64,000 bases of DNA from Actinomycetota bacterium (GCA_020160805.1 JAIUPO010000001.1:62001-126000), one strand, 5' to 3'; shown: positions 27,329 to 36,543, numbered from the stretch's first letter. Translations and numbers: made by a program. Notes: generated by a model not told the origin, from the letters alone.

Positions 27329-27808
27329 TTAGCCCCGCCGCGCCTCAAGAGCCTCGCGAACGGCATCGGGGACCATGCCGGTGATATCGCCGCCGAGGGC
27401 ACAGACCTCCTTCACCAGCGAGCTGGACAGGTGGGCGACGGCCGGATCGCCCGGCAGAAAGATCGTCTCGATGCCAGTGAGCGCACGGTTCATCGAGGCC
27501 ATCGGGATCTCGTAGGCATAGTCGGAGGCATTCCGCAGGCCCTTGAGCAGGGCCGTGGCGCCCACCTCGCGGGCGATGTCGACGATGAGGCGGGTGGGGA
27601 AGGCCTGCACGCGCACGGCCGGCAGGTCGGCGGTCGCCGCCTCGATGAAGGCGATGCGCTGCTCGATCGGGAAGGTCCCGGTCTTGGCGGCATTGTGCAG
27701 GATCGCGACGACCACCTCGTCGAAGAGCGCTGCCGCACGCCGGATGACGTCCAGATGCCCGCCATGCACCGGGTCGTAGGAGCCGGGGCACACCACTCGT
27801 GAGGTCAC
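27329..27808 (-). CDS. coaD: Phosphopantetheine adenylyltransferase
   Basis: 159 residues. The nucleotidylyltransferase motif PVHGGHLD (HxGH) is near residue 15, and the substrate loop is GLRNASDYAYE. It makes dephospho-CoA from 4'-phosphopantetheine and ATP. GTG 27808 shares GTGA with the rsmD stop, giving a recG-rsmD-coaD chain. A 125-nt gap separates it from the DUF177-rpmF group, which therefore may have its own promoter. Confidence 0.95.
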   Translation of the reverse strand: MTSRVVCPGSYDPVHGGHLDVIRRAAALFDEVVVAILHNAAKTGTFPIEQRIAFIEAATADLPAVRVQAFPTRLIVDIAREVGATALLKGLRNASDYAYEIPMASMNRALTGIETIFLPGDPAVAHLSSSLVKEVCALGGDITGMVPDAVREALEARRG

Positions 27809-28416
27809 GGCCCGAACTTATCCGCACCCGATCCCGCGCGCGCGAACCACAGCCGGGTCTCGCCATACTTCTTCTCATCCACCCCCTCGATCCCCGCCGG
27901 CCAGGCCGGCTCGGGCGAGCGGCTGGACCGCTCGATGACGAGCAGCGCATCGGGCGCGATCCACCCGCCTGCCGCCAGCGCCGCCAGATCACCCGCCAGG
28001 TCTTCCTCGCCCAGGGGGTATGGCGGGTCGCCGAGCACCAGGTCGGCTCCCCCGAGCGCTGGGCGGGCCGCGAAGGTGCGGACCGTGGACACGTGCACCC
28101 GCACCTGTAGGCCGCCCCCGGCGGAGCCCGCCCCGCCCCCCAGCCCCAACGCCGTCACATTGCCCCGGATCACCGCCGCCGCCTTGGCATCGGCCTCGAC
28201 CAGGTCTACACGGGCCGCCCCCCGGCTGGCCGCTTCGAGCCCGAGGGCGCCGGACCCGGCATACACATCCAGCACGGCCAGGCCCTCGATGGCGTCCCAC
28301 GCGTCCAACCGGGAGAAGAGCGACTCGCGCACCCGATCCGAGGTGGGGCGGGTCGCGGAGCCCTTGGGAGCCTGCAGCAAGCGCCCGCCGAAGCGGCCCC
28401 CGATGATTCGCGTCAT
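27805..28416 (-). CDS. rsmD: 16S rRNA (guanine966-N2)-methyltransferase RsmD
   Basis: 203 residues beginning MTRIIGGRFGGRLLQAPKG, the RsmD start pattern. SAM motif I is VLDVYAGSGALGLEA and the catalytic motif is LGDPPYPL. It methylates G966 of 16S rRNA. The ATG overlaps the recG stop by one base and the stop overlaps coaD by 4 nt. A short Gly-rich insertion after GNVTALGLGGG is not typical. Confidence 0.93.
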   Translation of the reverse strand: MTRIIGGRFGGRLLQAPKGSATRPTSDRVRESLFSRLDAWDAIEGLAVLDVYAGSGALGLEAASRGAARVDLVEADAKAAAVIRGNVTALGLGGGAGSAGGGLQVRVHVSTVRTFAARPALGGADLVLGDPPYPLGEEDLAGDLAALAAGGWIAPDALLVIERSSRSPEPAWPAGIEGVDEKKYGETRLWFARAGSGADKFGP

Positions 28417-30578
28417 CAGCCCTTCTCCAGGAAGTCGGCCTGCTCGGGACGCAGCCACGCCTCGATGACGCCCGCCAGCAAAGGATGTTGGGTCAGATCC
28501 GGGTCGTCCGCGACCAGCTCAGCAGCGTCTGCCCGCGCGGCTGCGATCACCGATTCGTGCTGCGCCAACGACAGATAGCGAAGGCGCCCTCGGCCGCCGC
28601 TCTGCCGGGACCCGAGGATGTCGCCCTCGCGCCGTTGGCGCAGGTCCAGCGCCGCCAGCTCGAAGCCATCGGTCGTGGCGGCCACTGCCGCAAGCCGCTC
28701 GCCCGCCGGACCCTGAGCGGCCCGCGTGGTGAGCAGGCACAGCCCCGGATGCGCGCCTCGCCCGACCCGCCCACGCAACTGATGCAATTGCGAGACCCCG
28801 AACCGGTCAGCGTCGCGCACCACCATGATCGTCGCGTTCGGGACATCGACGCCGACCTCGATGACGGTCGTCGCGACGAGCACATCGATCTCGCCCGCCG
28901 CGAAGGCCGCCATGACGGCATCCTTCTCGTCCGCGGGCAATTTGCCGTGGAGCAGGCCAATCTCCAAGCCAGCCAAAGCCGGCTCAGCACGTAGGGCCTC
29001 GACGGTCTCCAAAACCCCGAGCAACTCCAGCCGCGCGGTGCCGTCCTCGACGGGGTCCGGCTCCGGCCAATCCAGATCGCCACCCTCCTCGGGGGCGCCC
29101 GGCCCGATGCGGGGGCACACGACATACGCCTGCCGGCCGCCCCGGCATTCCTCGCCGATCCGCGCCCAGGTCCGCTCCAGCCAGCCCGGCCGGAACTCAT
29201 CGACGACGAAGGTTTGGATCGGAGATCGCCCGGCGGGCAATTCCGTCAGCGTCGAGGTCTCCATGTCGCCGAAAACGGTCATCGCGATCGTGCGCGGGAT
29301 CGGCGTGGCGGTCATGACGAGGACGTGCGGCGACACCTCGGCCTTGCCGCGCAGGGCGTCGCGCTGCTCGACACCGAAGCGGTGCTGCTCGTCGACAACA
29401 ACCAGCCCGAGGTTGTAGAACGCGACCTTCTCCTGCAGCAGCGCGTGCGTCCCGACGACAATCCCCGCCTCCCCGGAGACGACATCAGCAAGCGCGCGGC
29501 GACGCTGAGCCGACCCCTGCGAGCCGGTCAGCAGCGCCACCCGCGTGCCGATCTCGCTGCCCCCGAGCAGCCCGCCCTCGGCGAGGTCGCCGAGCATCGC
29601 CGTGATCGACCGGTGATGCTGCACGGCCAGCACCTCCGTCGGAGCGAGCAAGGCCGCTTGAGCCCCGGCATCAACGACCTGCAGCATCGCCTGCAGCGCA
29701 AGCACCGTCTTGCCCGAGCCGACCTCACCCTGCAGCAGCCGATTCATCGGGACCGGCTGCGCCAGATCCGCCGCGATCTCGGCTCCCACGGCCCGCTGCC
29801 CGTCGGTCAACGCAAAGGGCAGTCGCGCCTCGAATGCCTCCGTTAGCGCTCCCCCGGCCGGGACGACGATGGCCGCCTCGTCCTGGGCCTTGCGAGCGCG
29901 CCGCTGCGCCAGCACGGTCTGCAGGACGAGCGCCTCCTCATACCTCAGGCGGTCACGCGCCCGCACCACCGCCGCCCGGGAGGCGGGGCGGTGCAGCGCG
30001 CGCACGGCGTGATCGAGGTCGACCAGATCGTGTCGTGCGCGCAGCTTCGGGGGTATGGGGTCCGGCACCGGATCGAGCGCGTCCAAGACCAATCCGATGG
30101 CCTGCACGAGATTCCAGTTGTGAAGTTTCGGAACGGCCGGATAGACGGGATAGAGCCCCGGCAGGGCGGCCGTCGCTGCATCATCGAGCAGCGTGTAGCC
30201 AGGATGCGCCAGCTGCCACCGCCCGTTGTAGCGCCCCACCTGTCCGCCCGCGATGACCCGCACCCCCGGGATCAGCTTGCTCTCGTGCGCGCGGGCGCTG
30301 AAGAAGGTCATGTCGACCTGCTGCACCCCGTCGGTCAGCACCGCCGTGAGCATGGCACCCTTGCGCGTCGACATCCGCCGCGTGCTCGCCGACTTGATCG
30401 TTCCGATGACGACGACGAATTCGCCCTCATGCAAGCCTTCGAGCTCGCTGTCATAGCTCAGATAGCGGGTCGGGTGGAAGGCCAGCAAATCGGCGACGGT
30501 GACGATCCCCCGGGCGTCACGCAGGTGCTTGGCGGCCGACGCGATAAGAGGACTAAGCGTGGAATCGAGCCGGGCCAC
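28416..30578 (-). CDS. recG: ATP-dependent DNA helicase RecG
   Basis: 720 residues. The N-terminal wedge/OB domain binds branched DNA. Motor motifs are Walker A LLQGEVGSGKT, motif II VVDEQHRFGVEQR, TATPIPRT, and the C-terminal ...QLRGRVGRG. It remodels stalled forks and R-loops. GTG 30578 (MARLDSTLSPL) has GAGGAGG about 9 nt upstream. It heads the operon recG-rsmD-coaD and is divergent from rpmB. Confidence 0.95.
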   Translation of the reverse strand: MARLDSTLSPLIASAAKHLRDARGIVTVADLLAFHPTRYLSYDSELEGLHEGEFVVVIGTIKSASTRRMSTRKGAMLTAVLTDGVQQVDMTFFSARAHESKLIPGVRVIAGGQVGRYNGRWQLAHPGYTLLDDAATAALPGLYPVYPAVPKLHNWNLVQAIGLVLDALDPVPDPIPPKLRARHDLVDLDHAVRALHRPASRAAVVRARDRLRYEEALVLQTVLAQRRARKAQDEAAIVVPAGGALTEAFEARLPFALTDGQRAVGAEIAADLAQPVPMNRLLQGEVGSGKTVLALQAMLQVVDAGAQAALLAPTEVLAVQHHRSITAMLGDLAEGGLLGGSEIGTRVALLTGSQGSAQRRRALADVVSGEAGIVVGTHALLQEKVAFYNLGLVVVDEQHRFGVEQRDALRGKAEVSPHVLVMTATPIPRTIAMTVFGDMETSTLTELPAGRSPIQTFVVDEFRPGWLERTWARIGEECRGGRQAYVVCPRIGPGAPEEGGDLDWPEPDPVEDGTARLELLGVLETVEALRAEPALAGLEIGLLHGKLPADEKDAVMAAFAAGEIDVLVATTVIEVGVDVPNATIMVVRDADRFGVSQLHQLRGRVGRGAHPGLCLLTTRAAQGPAGERLAAVAATTDGFELAALDLRQRREGDILGSRQSGGRGRLRYLSLAQHESVIAAARADAAELVADDPDLTQHPLLAGVIEAWLRPEQADFLEKG

Positions 30579-30676
30579 GCGGCGCCACCTCCTCACCGTG
30601 GGTCTAAGGGCCACCCGAAAGACTGGTCATCGCAACGCTAACGGAGCCGGCCGACAGCCCTCGTCTGGGCGGATTT

Positions 30677-30705
30677 TTGCTCCGCGCGTGGCCCTCGGCT
30701 AACCT
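30677..30705 (+). promoter_or_regulatory. Promoter of rpmB
   Basis: TTGCTC (30677-30682) and TAACCT (30700-30705) with a 17-nt spacer lie about 70 nt upstream of the rpmB ATG. A clear AAGGAG Shine-Dalgarno is present at 30762-30767. Confidence 0.6.
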
Positions 30706-30775
30706 AATGAGGTTGCCTGTCGTGCGTGCTTCCAGCGCGCCGAGCACCCCGAACCACTCACAAGGAGATACCCCC

Positions 30776-30970
30776 ATGGCTGCCAACTGCGATGTCTGCG
30801 GCAAGGGCCCTGGCTTCGGTCACTCCATCTCGCACTCCCACCGCCGCACCAAGCGTCGCTGGAACCCCAACATTCAGCGGGTGCGCGCGATGGTCGGCCC
30901 GGCCGGGAAGACCCCGAAGCGCGTCAACGTCTGCACCTCCTGCCTGAAGGCGGGCAAGGTCAACCGCTGA
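30776..30970 (+). CDS. rpmB: 50S ribosomal protein L28
   Basis: 64 residues, beginning [20 protein letters not shown] and containing the L28 core [14 protein letters not shown]. Two CxxC pairs (CDVC and CTSC) make this the zinc-binding form. The Shine-Dalgarno AAGGAG is 8 nt upstream of ATG. It is monocistronic, with its own promoter and a strong hairpin after the stop. Confidence 0.97.
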   Translation: MAANCDVCGKGPGFGHSISHSHRRTKRRWNPNIQRVRAMVGPAGKTPKRVNVCTSCLKAGKVNR

Positions 30971-30987
30971 CCCAGCACTGCCCACAC

Positions 30988-31026
30988 TGACGGCGGCCGG
31001 AGCGAGTTTCGCTCCGGCCGCCGTCA
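30988..31026. terminator. Bidirectional hairpin terminator between rpmB and thiL
   Basis: An 18-bp perfect inverted repeat (30988-31005 with 31009-31026) with a 3-nt loop lies between the convergent rpmB and thiL stops. There is no T-run on either side. Confidence 0.8.
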
Positions 31027-31039
31027 TGTGTGCCCATGC

Positions 31040-32011
31040 TCAGCGAGCCGGGTGGAAGTGATCCCAGCCCGCCTCCGCCAGCGGCCGCTCGTCGAGGAAG
31101 ACCTGCGGGTTCGCGCCGTCCGGCACCGTCTCGACCCGCCCGAGGACCCGCCAGTATGCCGGCACGCTCGCCGCATTGGGAAAGGTCGCCACCAGGCTGT
31201 GCTCCTCCCCGCCATTGAGGACGCAGGCCCGCGCCTGGTCCCGCGGGAGATAGGTCTCCGCCCAGTTTAAATCGGGCGCCAAGGCCGAACCGTCGATACG
31301 CACCACCACCCCGCTGGCTCGGGCAAGTCGCGCCGCATCCCGCGAGAGCCCGTCCGAGACGTCCAGCATCGCGCTCGCCCCCGCCGCGGCGGCGATCGGG
31401 CCCTGCCCCAGCGGTGAACTCGGCCGCAGATGGTGCGCGACACCAGCCGCCGGAAGCTCACCACCCACAGGGCCCCCCGCAGACGCGCCCTCCAGCAAGG
31501 CCAAACCGACCCCCGAGCGGCCCAGCGGCCCGGTCACCGCGAGCACGTGCCCCGGCCGCGCCCCCGAGCGCAGCACCGGATCACCCGGCAACTCGCCGAA
31601 GGCGGCGATGGTCACCATCGCGACGCCCGCGGGCGCGGATGAGAGGTCCCCGCCGGCGACGTTCACGGCATACCTCCTGCACTGCTCCCCCAACCCGCGG
31701 GCGAAGCGCAGCACCCAGTCCACGGGAGTCTGCGGGTCTAGGACCAGGGTGCACAGGATCGACGTCGGCACCGCGCCCATCGCCGCGACATCGGCGAGAT
31801 TGGCGATCAGCACCTTGGCGGCGACATCCTCGGGGCCCGACCAGTCATCGCGCCAGTCCCGCCCCCGCACCATCGTGTCGGTCGTCGCGACGATGGGCCC
31901 AGCAGCCTCCAGGATCGCCGCATCATCGCCAGGCCCGAGGCGGTCGCGGCGCGGGCCGGCGAGAAGGGGGAGCACCTCGGCGAGCAACTCCTCCTCGGTG
32001 AGATCGGCCAC
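31040..32011 (-). CDS. thiL: Thiamine-monophosphate kinase
   Basis: 323 residues, matching the ThiL family length. Motifs: GPGDDAAIL near the N-terminus (ATP/Mg site), TTDTMVRGRDW, NLADVAAMGAVP, MLDVSDGLSRDAARLA, and NGGEEHSLVATF near the end. It phosphorylates thiamine monophosphate to the pyrophosphate cofactor. I prefer GTG 32011 (MADLTEEELLAE), which matches the family start; the frame stays open to 32092 but that extension looks unlike ThiL. The gene is divergent from the Lrp-like gene across about 120 nt. Confidence 0.9.
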   Translation of the reverse strand: MADLTEEELLAEVLPLLAGPRRDRLGPGDDAAILEAAGPIVATTDTMVRGRDWRDDWSGPEDVAAKVLIANLADVAAMGAVPTSILCTLVLDPQTPVDWVLRFARGLGEQCRRYAVNVAGGDLSSAPAGVAMVTIAAFGELPGDPVLRSGARPGHVLAVTGPLGRSGVGLALLEGASAGGPVGGELPAAGVAHHLRPSSPLGQGPIAAAAGASAMLDVSDGLSRDAARLARASGVVVRIDGSALAPDLNWAETYLPRDQARACVLNGGEEHSLVATFPNAASVPAYWRVLGRVETVPDGANPQVFLDERPLAEAGWDHFHPAR

Positions 32012-32130
32012 GACACCCCGGGGAGACGACGACACGTCGTGCAGGGTAGCGTTCAGGCGAGATCCCAGTTGGGATTGCACCCATCGCATCACTTCTGGTG
32101 CGCGCTCGACCCGCCCGAAGGGGGACCAAC

Positions 32131-32364
32131 GTGGTTCAGGCCTACATCCTCATCCAGACCGAGGTCGGCAAGTCCGCCTCGGTGACGGAAGCCGTTTCCG
32201 GCATCTCCGGCGTCACGCTCGCCGAGGATGTGACCGGCCCCTATGACTGCATCGCGCGCGTCGAGGCCCCCACGGTCGACGACCTCGGCAAGCTGGTCAT
32301 CGCCCGGATTCAGGAAGTTCCCGGCATCACCCGGACGCTGACCTGCACCGTCGTCCACGTCTGA
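32131..32364 (+). CDS. Lrp/AsnC ligand-binding (RAM) domain protein
   Basis: 77 residues made only of the RAM domain: VVQAYILIQTEVGK, SGISGVTLAEDVTGPYDCIARVEA and IQEVPGITRTLTC. There is no DNA-binding helix-turn-helix, so it is a stand-alone effector-sensing module, a known actinobacterial form encoded near ddl and thiL. GTG 32131 has AGGGGG just upstream. Its 3' end overlaps the start of the DUF3515 lipoprotein frame. Confidence 0.88.
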   Translation: MVQAYILIQTEVGKSASVTEAVSGISGVTLAEDVTGPYDCIARVEAPTVDDLGKLVIARIQEVPGITRTLTCTVVHV

Positions 32365-32798
32365 TCACGACCGCGGGCCTGCTGGCCCTCGGTGGCGGGC
32401 TCGTCGGTTGCTCGAGCGCCGTCGAAGTGACGACCCCGCAGGCCTCCGGCGCCTCGTCGGTATGCCGTGAGCTCGCCTGGCCCGCCGCGCTCGGTGATCT
32501 CGCGGCCCGCGCGACCGATCCCTCGGATCCGGCGGTTGCCGCGTGGGGCGACCCGCCGGTGATCGCCCGCTGCGGCCTCGCGCCCCTCGAGCCGACGACC
32601 CTGGAATGCCTTGCGGTCAATGGGGTCGACTGGGTGGTGCGCCCACTGGATGACGGCGCGGCCTTCGCGACCTATGGCACCGATCCGGCGATCGAGGTGC
32701 TGGTGCCGTCCGCATACGCCCCGGAACCGATGCTGCTGACCAACTTCACGACGGTCGCCAAGAGCCTGCCGCGCACTGAGCGCCGCTGCATCGGCTGA
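32343..32798 (+). CDS. DUF3515 lipoprotein, apparent CTG start
   Basis: The mature part is DUF3515: AVAAWGDPPVIARCGLAP, then VNGVDWVVRPL and TDPAIEVLVPS. The lipobox GGLVGC and the signal sequence before it (HRRPRLITTAGLLALGG) are read only if translation begins upstream of the first ATG/GTG of the frame (GTG 32427), which lies after the lipobox. No ATG, GTG or TTG exists in frame upstream; CTG 32343 gives a textbook lipoprotein signal peptide. With that start it is 151 residues and overlaps the Lrp-like gene by 22 nt. A sequencing error is the alternative. The function is unknown. Confidence 0.75.
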   Translation: MHRRPRLITTAGLLALGGGLVGCSSAVEVTTPQASGASSVCRELAWPAALGDLAARATDPSDPAVAAWGDPPVIARCGLAPLEPTTLECLAVNGVDWVVRPLDDGAAFATYGTDPAIEVLVPSAYAPEPMLLTNFTTVAKSLPRTERRCIG

Positions 32799-32804
32799 GC
32801 GCCG

Positions 32805-33935
32805 TCAGCGCAGCCCCATCGGGCGCTCCATCGCGAGCGCGATCAGTTCGTCGATGAGTTCCGGATAGCTCATCCCGCTGGCTTCCCACATCCGCGGATA
32901 CATCGAACTCGGGGTGAAGCCCGGCATGGTGTTGATCTCGTTGATCAGCACATCCCCGGAGTGCGTATAGAAGCAGTCCACCCGCGCCAGCCCCTCGCAC
33001 CCGAGCGCGAGAAAGGCTTGCGAGGCGAGTGCTTGAATGCGCTCCTGGATCTCGCCCGGCACTTCGGCGGGGCAATTCAACTCCACCGCATCGCCGTCGA
33101 GATACTTCGCCTCGAAGTCGTAGAACGCATGCCCATGGCCGGGCCGCACGACGATCTCACCGACCGAAGAGGTGCGCGGCAGAGCGCCGTCCCGCCCTTG
33201 CAGCACAGCGCATTCGATCTCGCGGCCATCGATGCCCGCCTCGACGACGACCTTCAGGTCATGCCGGCGCGCCTCCTCGATCGCGGCATCCAGGTCCTCC
33301 AGCGAATCGACCTTCGTGATGCCCATCGAGGAGCCCGCTCGAGCGGGCTTGACGAAGAGCGGCAGGCCAAGACTTGCGCAGGCATCCCGGGCCGTCGCCG
33401 GGTCGTGCCGCCACTGCGCGTCGGTGATCACCGTATGCGGACCGATCGGCAGCCCGGCGCCGGCGAAGACGACCTTCATGAAGTGCTTGTCCATCCCCGC
33501 CGCCGACGCGAGCACCCCCGACCCGACATACCTCAGATCGGCGAGCTCCAGCAGCCCCTGCACGGTGCCGTCCTCGCCATATGGCCCATGCAGCAGCGGG
33601 AAAACCACATCGACCTCGCCGAGCTCGCGCGGCACCTGCCCGGCGTCGAGGGTGCGCAGGCCGCGATCGCGGGTGCTCGTCGGCACGACGACCCCGGTCG
33701 CGGACTCGGGCACGGCAGGGGTATGCCCGCGCGTCAGCTCCAAGGCGCCCGGATCGTCTTCCAGCAGAACCCATTTGCCATCCGGCGCGATACCGATCGG
33801 CAGCACGTCGTAGCGCTCCCGGTCGATGGCCCGCATCACGCCAGCCGCCGTGGCGCAGGACACGGCGTGCTCGGAGGAGCGCCCCCCGAAGAGCAGGGCG
33901 ACGCGCAGTTTGCTGGATTCAGGCGAGGTGCTCAT
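32805..33935 (-). CDS. ddl: D-alanine--D-alanine ligase
   Basis: 376 residues. The N-terminal motif is VALLFGGRSSEHAVSC, followed by the HGPYGEDGTVQGLLE loop, the ATP-grasp lysine region LFVKPARAGSSMGI, and the C-terminal NEINTMPGFTPSSMYPRMW. It makes the D-Ala-D-Ala dipeptide for peptidoglycan. The start is ATG 33935. It is convergent with the DUF3515 gene, with 6 nt between stops. The PGFTPSSMYP end is the ordinary D-Ala form, with no sign of D-Ala-D-Lac specificity. Confidence 0.95.
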   Translation of the reverse strand: MSTSPESSKLRVALLFGGRSSEHAVSCATAAGVMRAIDRERYDVLPIGIAPDGKWVLLEDDPGALELTRGHTPAVPESATGVVVPTSTRDRGLRTLDAGQVPRELGEVDVVFPLLHGPYGEDGTVQGLLELADLRYVGSGVLASAAGMDKHFMKVVFAGAGLPIGPHTVITDAQWRHDPATARDACASLGLPLFVKPARAGSSMGITKVDSLEDLDAAIEEARRHDLKVVVEAGIDGREIECAVLQGRDGALPRTSSVGEIVVRPGHGHAFYDFEAKYLDGDAVELNCPAEVPGEIQERIQALASQAFLALGCEGLARVDCFYTHSGDVLINEINTMPGFTPSSMYPRMWEASGMSYPELIDELIALAMERPMGLR

Positions 33936-34008
33936 TGCTCCCGAGGTTACCCGCGGGCGCGTGGACGAGGCCCGAACCACGCCCCACGGACGTCGTATTG
34001 TCGCGGGT

Positions 34009-35088
34009 ATGCCGCACCCCACCTCCCTGCGCCCCGCAAGCACCGTCGTCGCCGCCGGTCGTCCGCCGCGCGGCCCGGGAGCGGGCGTGGTTGTCCCGCC
34101 GCACTTCACCTCGACCTATGAGGTTGGTGCGCCGGTTGTCTATGCGCGCCAAGGCAATCCGACGTGGACGGCCTTCGAGGAGATCATCGGCGAACTCGAG
34201 GGCGGCCGGGCGCTGGCCTTCGCGTCCGGCATGGCGGCGGCCGATGCTGTGCTCTCCCTGGTGCCCCATGGCGCGGTGGTCGTCGCGGCCTCCGGGGTCT
34301 ACAACGGCGTCGACGCAGTGCTGCGCGAGGGTGAGACGAGCGGGCGCTGGAGCGTCCGGTGGGCCGATATCACCGATCCCGACGCGGTCGGCTTTGCAGT
34401 CGATGGGGCGGACCTGCTGTGGCTGGAGTCCCCGACCAATCCGCTGCTCGATGTCGCGGATCTCGGCGCGGCGTGTGCCGCTGCTCGGGCGGCTGGTGCG
34501 GTCAGCGTCGTCGACAACACCTTCGCCACCCCTTTGTTGCAGCAGCCGCTCTCGCTCGGGGCGGACATCGTCATGCACTCGGCGACGAAATACCTCTCGG
34601 GCCATTCCGATCTGCTGATGGGCGTCCTCGTGGTGGGAGCCGCCGATGAGGATCGGTATGCCGCTCTGCATCGCCGCCGGACCCTGGGGGGCGGCATCCC
34701 CGGACCCATGGAGGTCTTTCTCGCAACCCGCGGAATCCGCACTCTCGCAGTCCGTTTCGAGCGTGCCTGCGCCACCGCGGGAGAACTCGTCGCGCGTCTG
34801 CGCGCCGACGCGCGCGTCGAGAAGGTCCGCTATCCCGGCTTCGGGGCGATGGTCTCGATCGAGATCCGCGGTGGGGCCGGCGCCGCGGATGCCGTATGCC
34901 GTGCGGCCCACCTGATCAGCCACTCCACCTCGCTCGGCGGCGTGGAGTCGCAGTGGGAGCGCCGCCGGGCGATCCCCCTCGAGCCGGCGACGACGCCGGA
35001 CAATCTGGTGCGTCTAAGTGTCGGCATCGAGGATGTCGAGGACCTCTGGGCCGATATCGACCAGGCGCTTGCCGCCGCCGGCGTGTGA
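34009..35088 (+). CDS. PLP-dependent trans-sulfuration-type enzyme (cystathionine gamma-synthase/lyase-like)
   Basis: 359 residues. The cofactor Lys is in HSATKYLSGHSD. YARQGNPTWTAFE, ALAFASGMAAADAV and LWLESPTNPLLDVADL are standard Cys/Met metabolism PLP-enzyme motifs. The exact reaction (cystathionine gamma-synthase, gamma-lyase or methionine gamma-lyase) cannot be settled. ATG 34009 follows TATTGT plus 7 nt, so it may be leaderless. The C-terminus SHSTSLGGVESQWERRR has an unusual WERRR where family members often have a Thr-containing loop. It is divergent from ddl. Confidence 0.85.
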   Translation: MPHPTSLRPASTVVAAGRPPRGPGAGVVVPPHFTSTYEVGAPVVYARQGNPTWTAFEEIIGELEGGRALAFASGMAAADAVLSLVPHGAVVVAASGVYNGVDAVLREGETSGRWSVRWADITDPDAVGFAVDGADLLWLESPTNPLLDVADLGAACAAARAAGAVSVVDNTFATPLLQQPLSLGADIVMHSATKYLSGHSDLLMGVLVVGAADEDRYAALHRRRTLGGGIPGPMEVFLATRGIRTLAVRFERACATAGELVARLRADARVEKVRYPGFGAMVSIEIRGGAGAADAVCRAAHLISHSTSLGGVESQWERRRAIPLEPATTPDNLVRLSVGIEDVEDLWADIDQALAAAGV

Positions 35089-35092
35089 GCTA

Positions 35093-35851
35093 TCAGGAGG
35101 CTTTCGGCAGGTCTTTCGGGTGGCCGAACTCGCTCTGCCCGTGGTGGGCCGGGTCGTAGCGTTCGACCGGCGCGACCTCGCCGCGGATGGTCTCCAATTG
35201 GGACGTCAGCGCCGCCATGATCCGCCGCGTTGCCTCGGCGACGGCGGCCCGCTGGTCGGGCACGTCATACAGATCCGTCAGGTCCACCGGCGCTCCCGCC
35301 GTGATGCGCATTGTCTTGCGCGGCAAGAGCTTCGGCAGCTTCGCATAGGGCGCGAGCAACTCCTGGGGCCCCCACATGGCCACGGGGATGACGGGGCTGC
35401 GGGTCTCCAGCGCGATCCGCGCGGCTCCCGTCTTGCCGCGCATCGGCCAGATGTCGGGGTCACGCGTGAGAGAACCCTCGGGGTAGACACCGACTGGCCG
35501 TCCGGCGCGCACCGCCGCCACCGCCGCGCGATAGGCATCGGAGGCCTGGGACGTGCCGCGATAAACAGGGATCTGCTGGGCCTTGGTCACGATCCAGCCG
35601 ATCACCGGGACGCGGAAGACGCTCTCCTTGCCGAGGAAGAAGATCGGTCGCCCACTGTCATACATGAAGTGCCCGAAGGTCAGCGGGTCGATATGCGAGA
35701 GGTGATTGGGGACGGCGACGAAGCCGCCGGTCGCCGGAATGTTCTCCATCCCACGCCAGTCCTGCTTGGTCAGCAGCCGCAGCAGCGGCCGGACCACTGA
35801 CACGACGAATCGATACGCCAGGGGCAGGGATCGCTGGTCTGCGGTGCGCAT
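35093..35851 (-). CDS. 1-acyl-sn-glycerol-3-phosphate acyltransferase
   Basis: 252 residues of the PlsC family. The catalytic motif NHLSHIDP is near residue 55, block II IFFLGKESVF and GVYPEGSLTRD follow, and the final motif is VIPVAMWG. The enzyme acylates lysophosphatidic acid at the membrane. Actinobacterial genomes carry several paralogs, so this may be one of a set. It is convergent with the PLP gene, with only 4 nt between stops. Confidence 0.9.
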   Translation of the reverse strand: MRTADQRSLPLAYRFVVSVVRPLLRLLTKQDWRGMENIPATGGFVAVPNHLSHIDPLTFGHFMYDSGRPIFFLGKESVFRVPVIGWIVTKAQQIPVYRGTSQASDAYRAAVAAVRAGRPVGVYPEGSLTRDPDIWPMRGKTGAARIALETRSPVIPVAMWGPQELLAPYAKLPKLLPRKTMRITAGAPVDLTDLYDVPDQRAAVAEATRRIMAALTSQLETIRGEVAPVERYDPAHHGQSEFGHPKDLPKAS

Positions 35852-35917
35852 ACATCGCCTCGTCGGTGGGGGGGTCGGTCGGGTGCAGCCTACGGCCGGC
35901 GTGACACGATCGGGGGC

Positions 35918-36538
35918 ATGTCTGATGCGGCGCGCGGGTGGCGCGTGGTCGTCCCGGTCAAGGGCGCGCCCTTAGGCAAGTCCCGGCTCGCGGTCGCGTC
36001 GCGGGACCGGTTGGCCCGCGCCTTCGCGCTGGACAGCATCGACGCCGTCCTTGAGGCGATCGGCCCGGCCGGTCTCGTTGTGGTGACCGGCGATGAACAG
36101 GTAGGCCCATATGCCGAGGCGGCCGGCGCCCTCGTCCTCCCCGACCCGGGGACTGGCCTGAACGATGCGATTCGCGCTGGCCTCGCGGCGGATTCGCCGC
36201 CGCCGATGCGGGCGGCCCTGCTCGGCGATCTGCCGGCCCTCACCGCGGCGGATCTCCTCTCCGCTTTGGAGGTATGCGGTGGCCTCCCCCGCGCTGTCGT
36301 TCCGGACCACCAGGGTTTCGGGACAGTCCTGCTGACCGCGGTGGGCGCCGATCTCGCGCCGTCTTTCGGCGACGGCTCGGCGGCACGACACGAAGCGGCC
36401 GGGCATACCCGGCTCGATCTCGACCTGCCGCGACTGCGCACCGATGTCGACGTGCGCGACGACCTGGCGACGGTCCTCGCGCTGGGGTGCGGACGGCATA
36501 CGGCGGCCGTGCTCGCCGACGCGACGGCGCTACTGTGA
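35918..36538 (+). CDS. cofC: 2-phospho-L-lactate / phosphoenolpyruvate guanylyltransferase (F420 synthesis)
   Basis: 206 residues. VVVPVKGAPLGKSRLA is the CofC/FbiD nucleotide-binding start, and ALLGDLPALTAADL carries the metal-binding Asp. C-terminal DLDLPRLRTDVDVRDDL is also typical. In actinobacteria the enzyme uses phosphoenolpyruvate (FbiD) to start coenzyme F420 assembly. Its presence implies F420-dependent redox chemistry, consistent with the broken LLM-class oxidoreductase at 49962. A small gene follows after 5 nt. Confidence 0.9.
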   Translation: MSDAARGWRVVVPVKGAPLGKSRLAVASRDRLARAFALDSIDAVLEAIGPAGLVVVTGDEQVGPYAEAAGALVLPDPGTGLNDAIRAGLAADSPPPMRAALLGDLPALTAADLLSALEVCGGLPRAVVPDHQGFGTVLLTAVGADLAPSFGDGSAARHEAAGHTRLDLDLPRLRTDVDVRDDLATVLALGCGRHTAAVLADATALL

Positions 36539-36543
36539 AGCCC

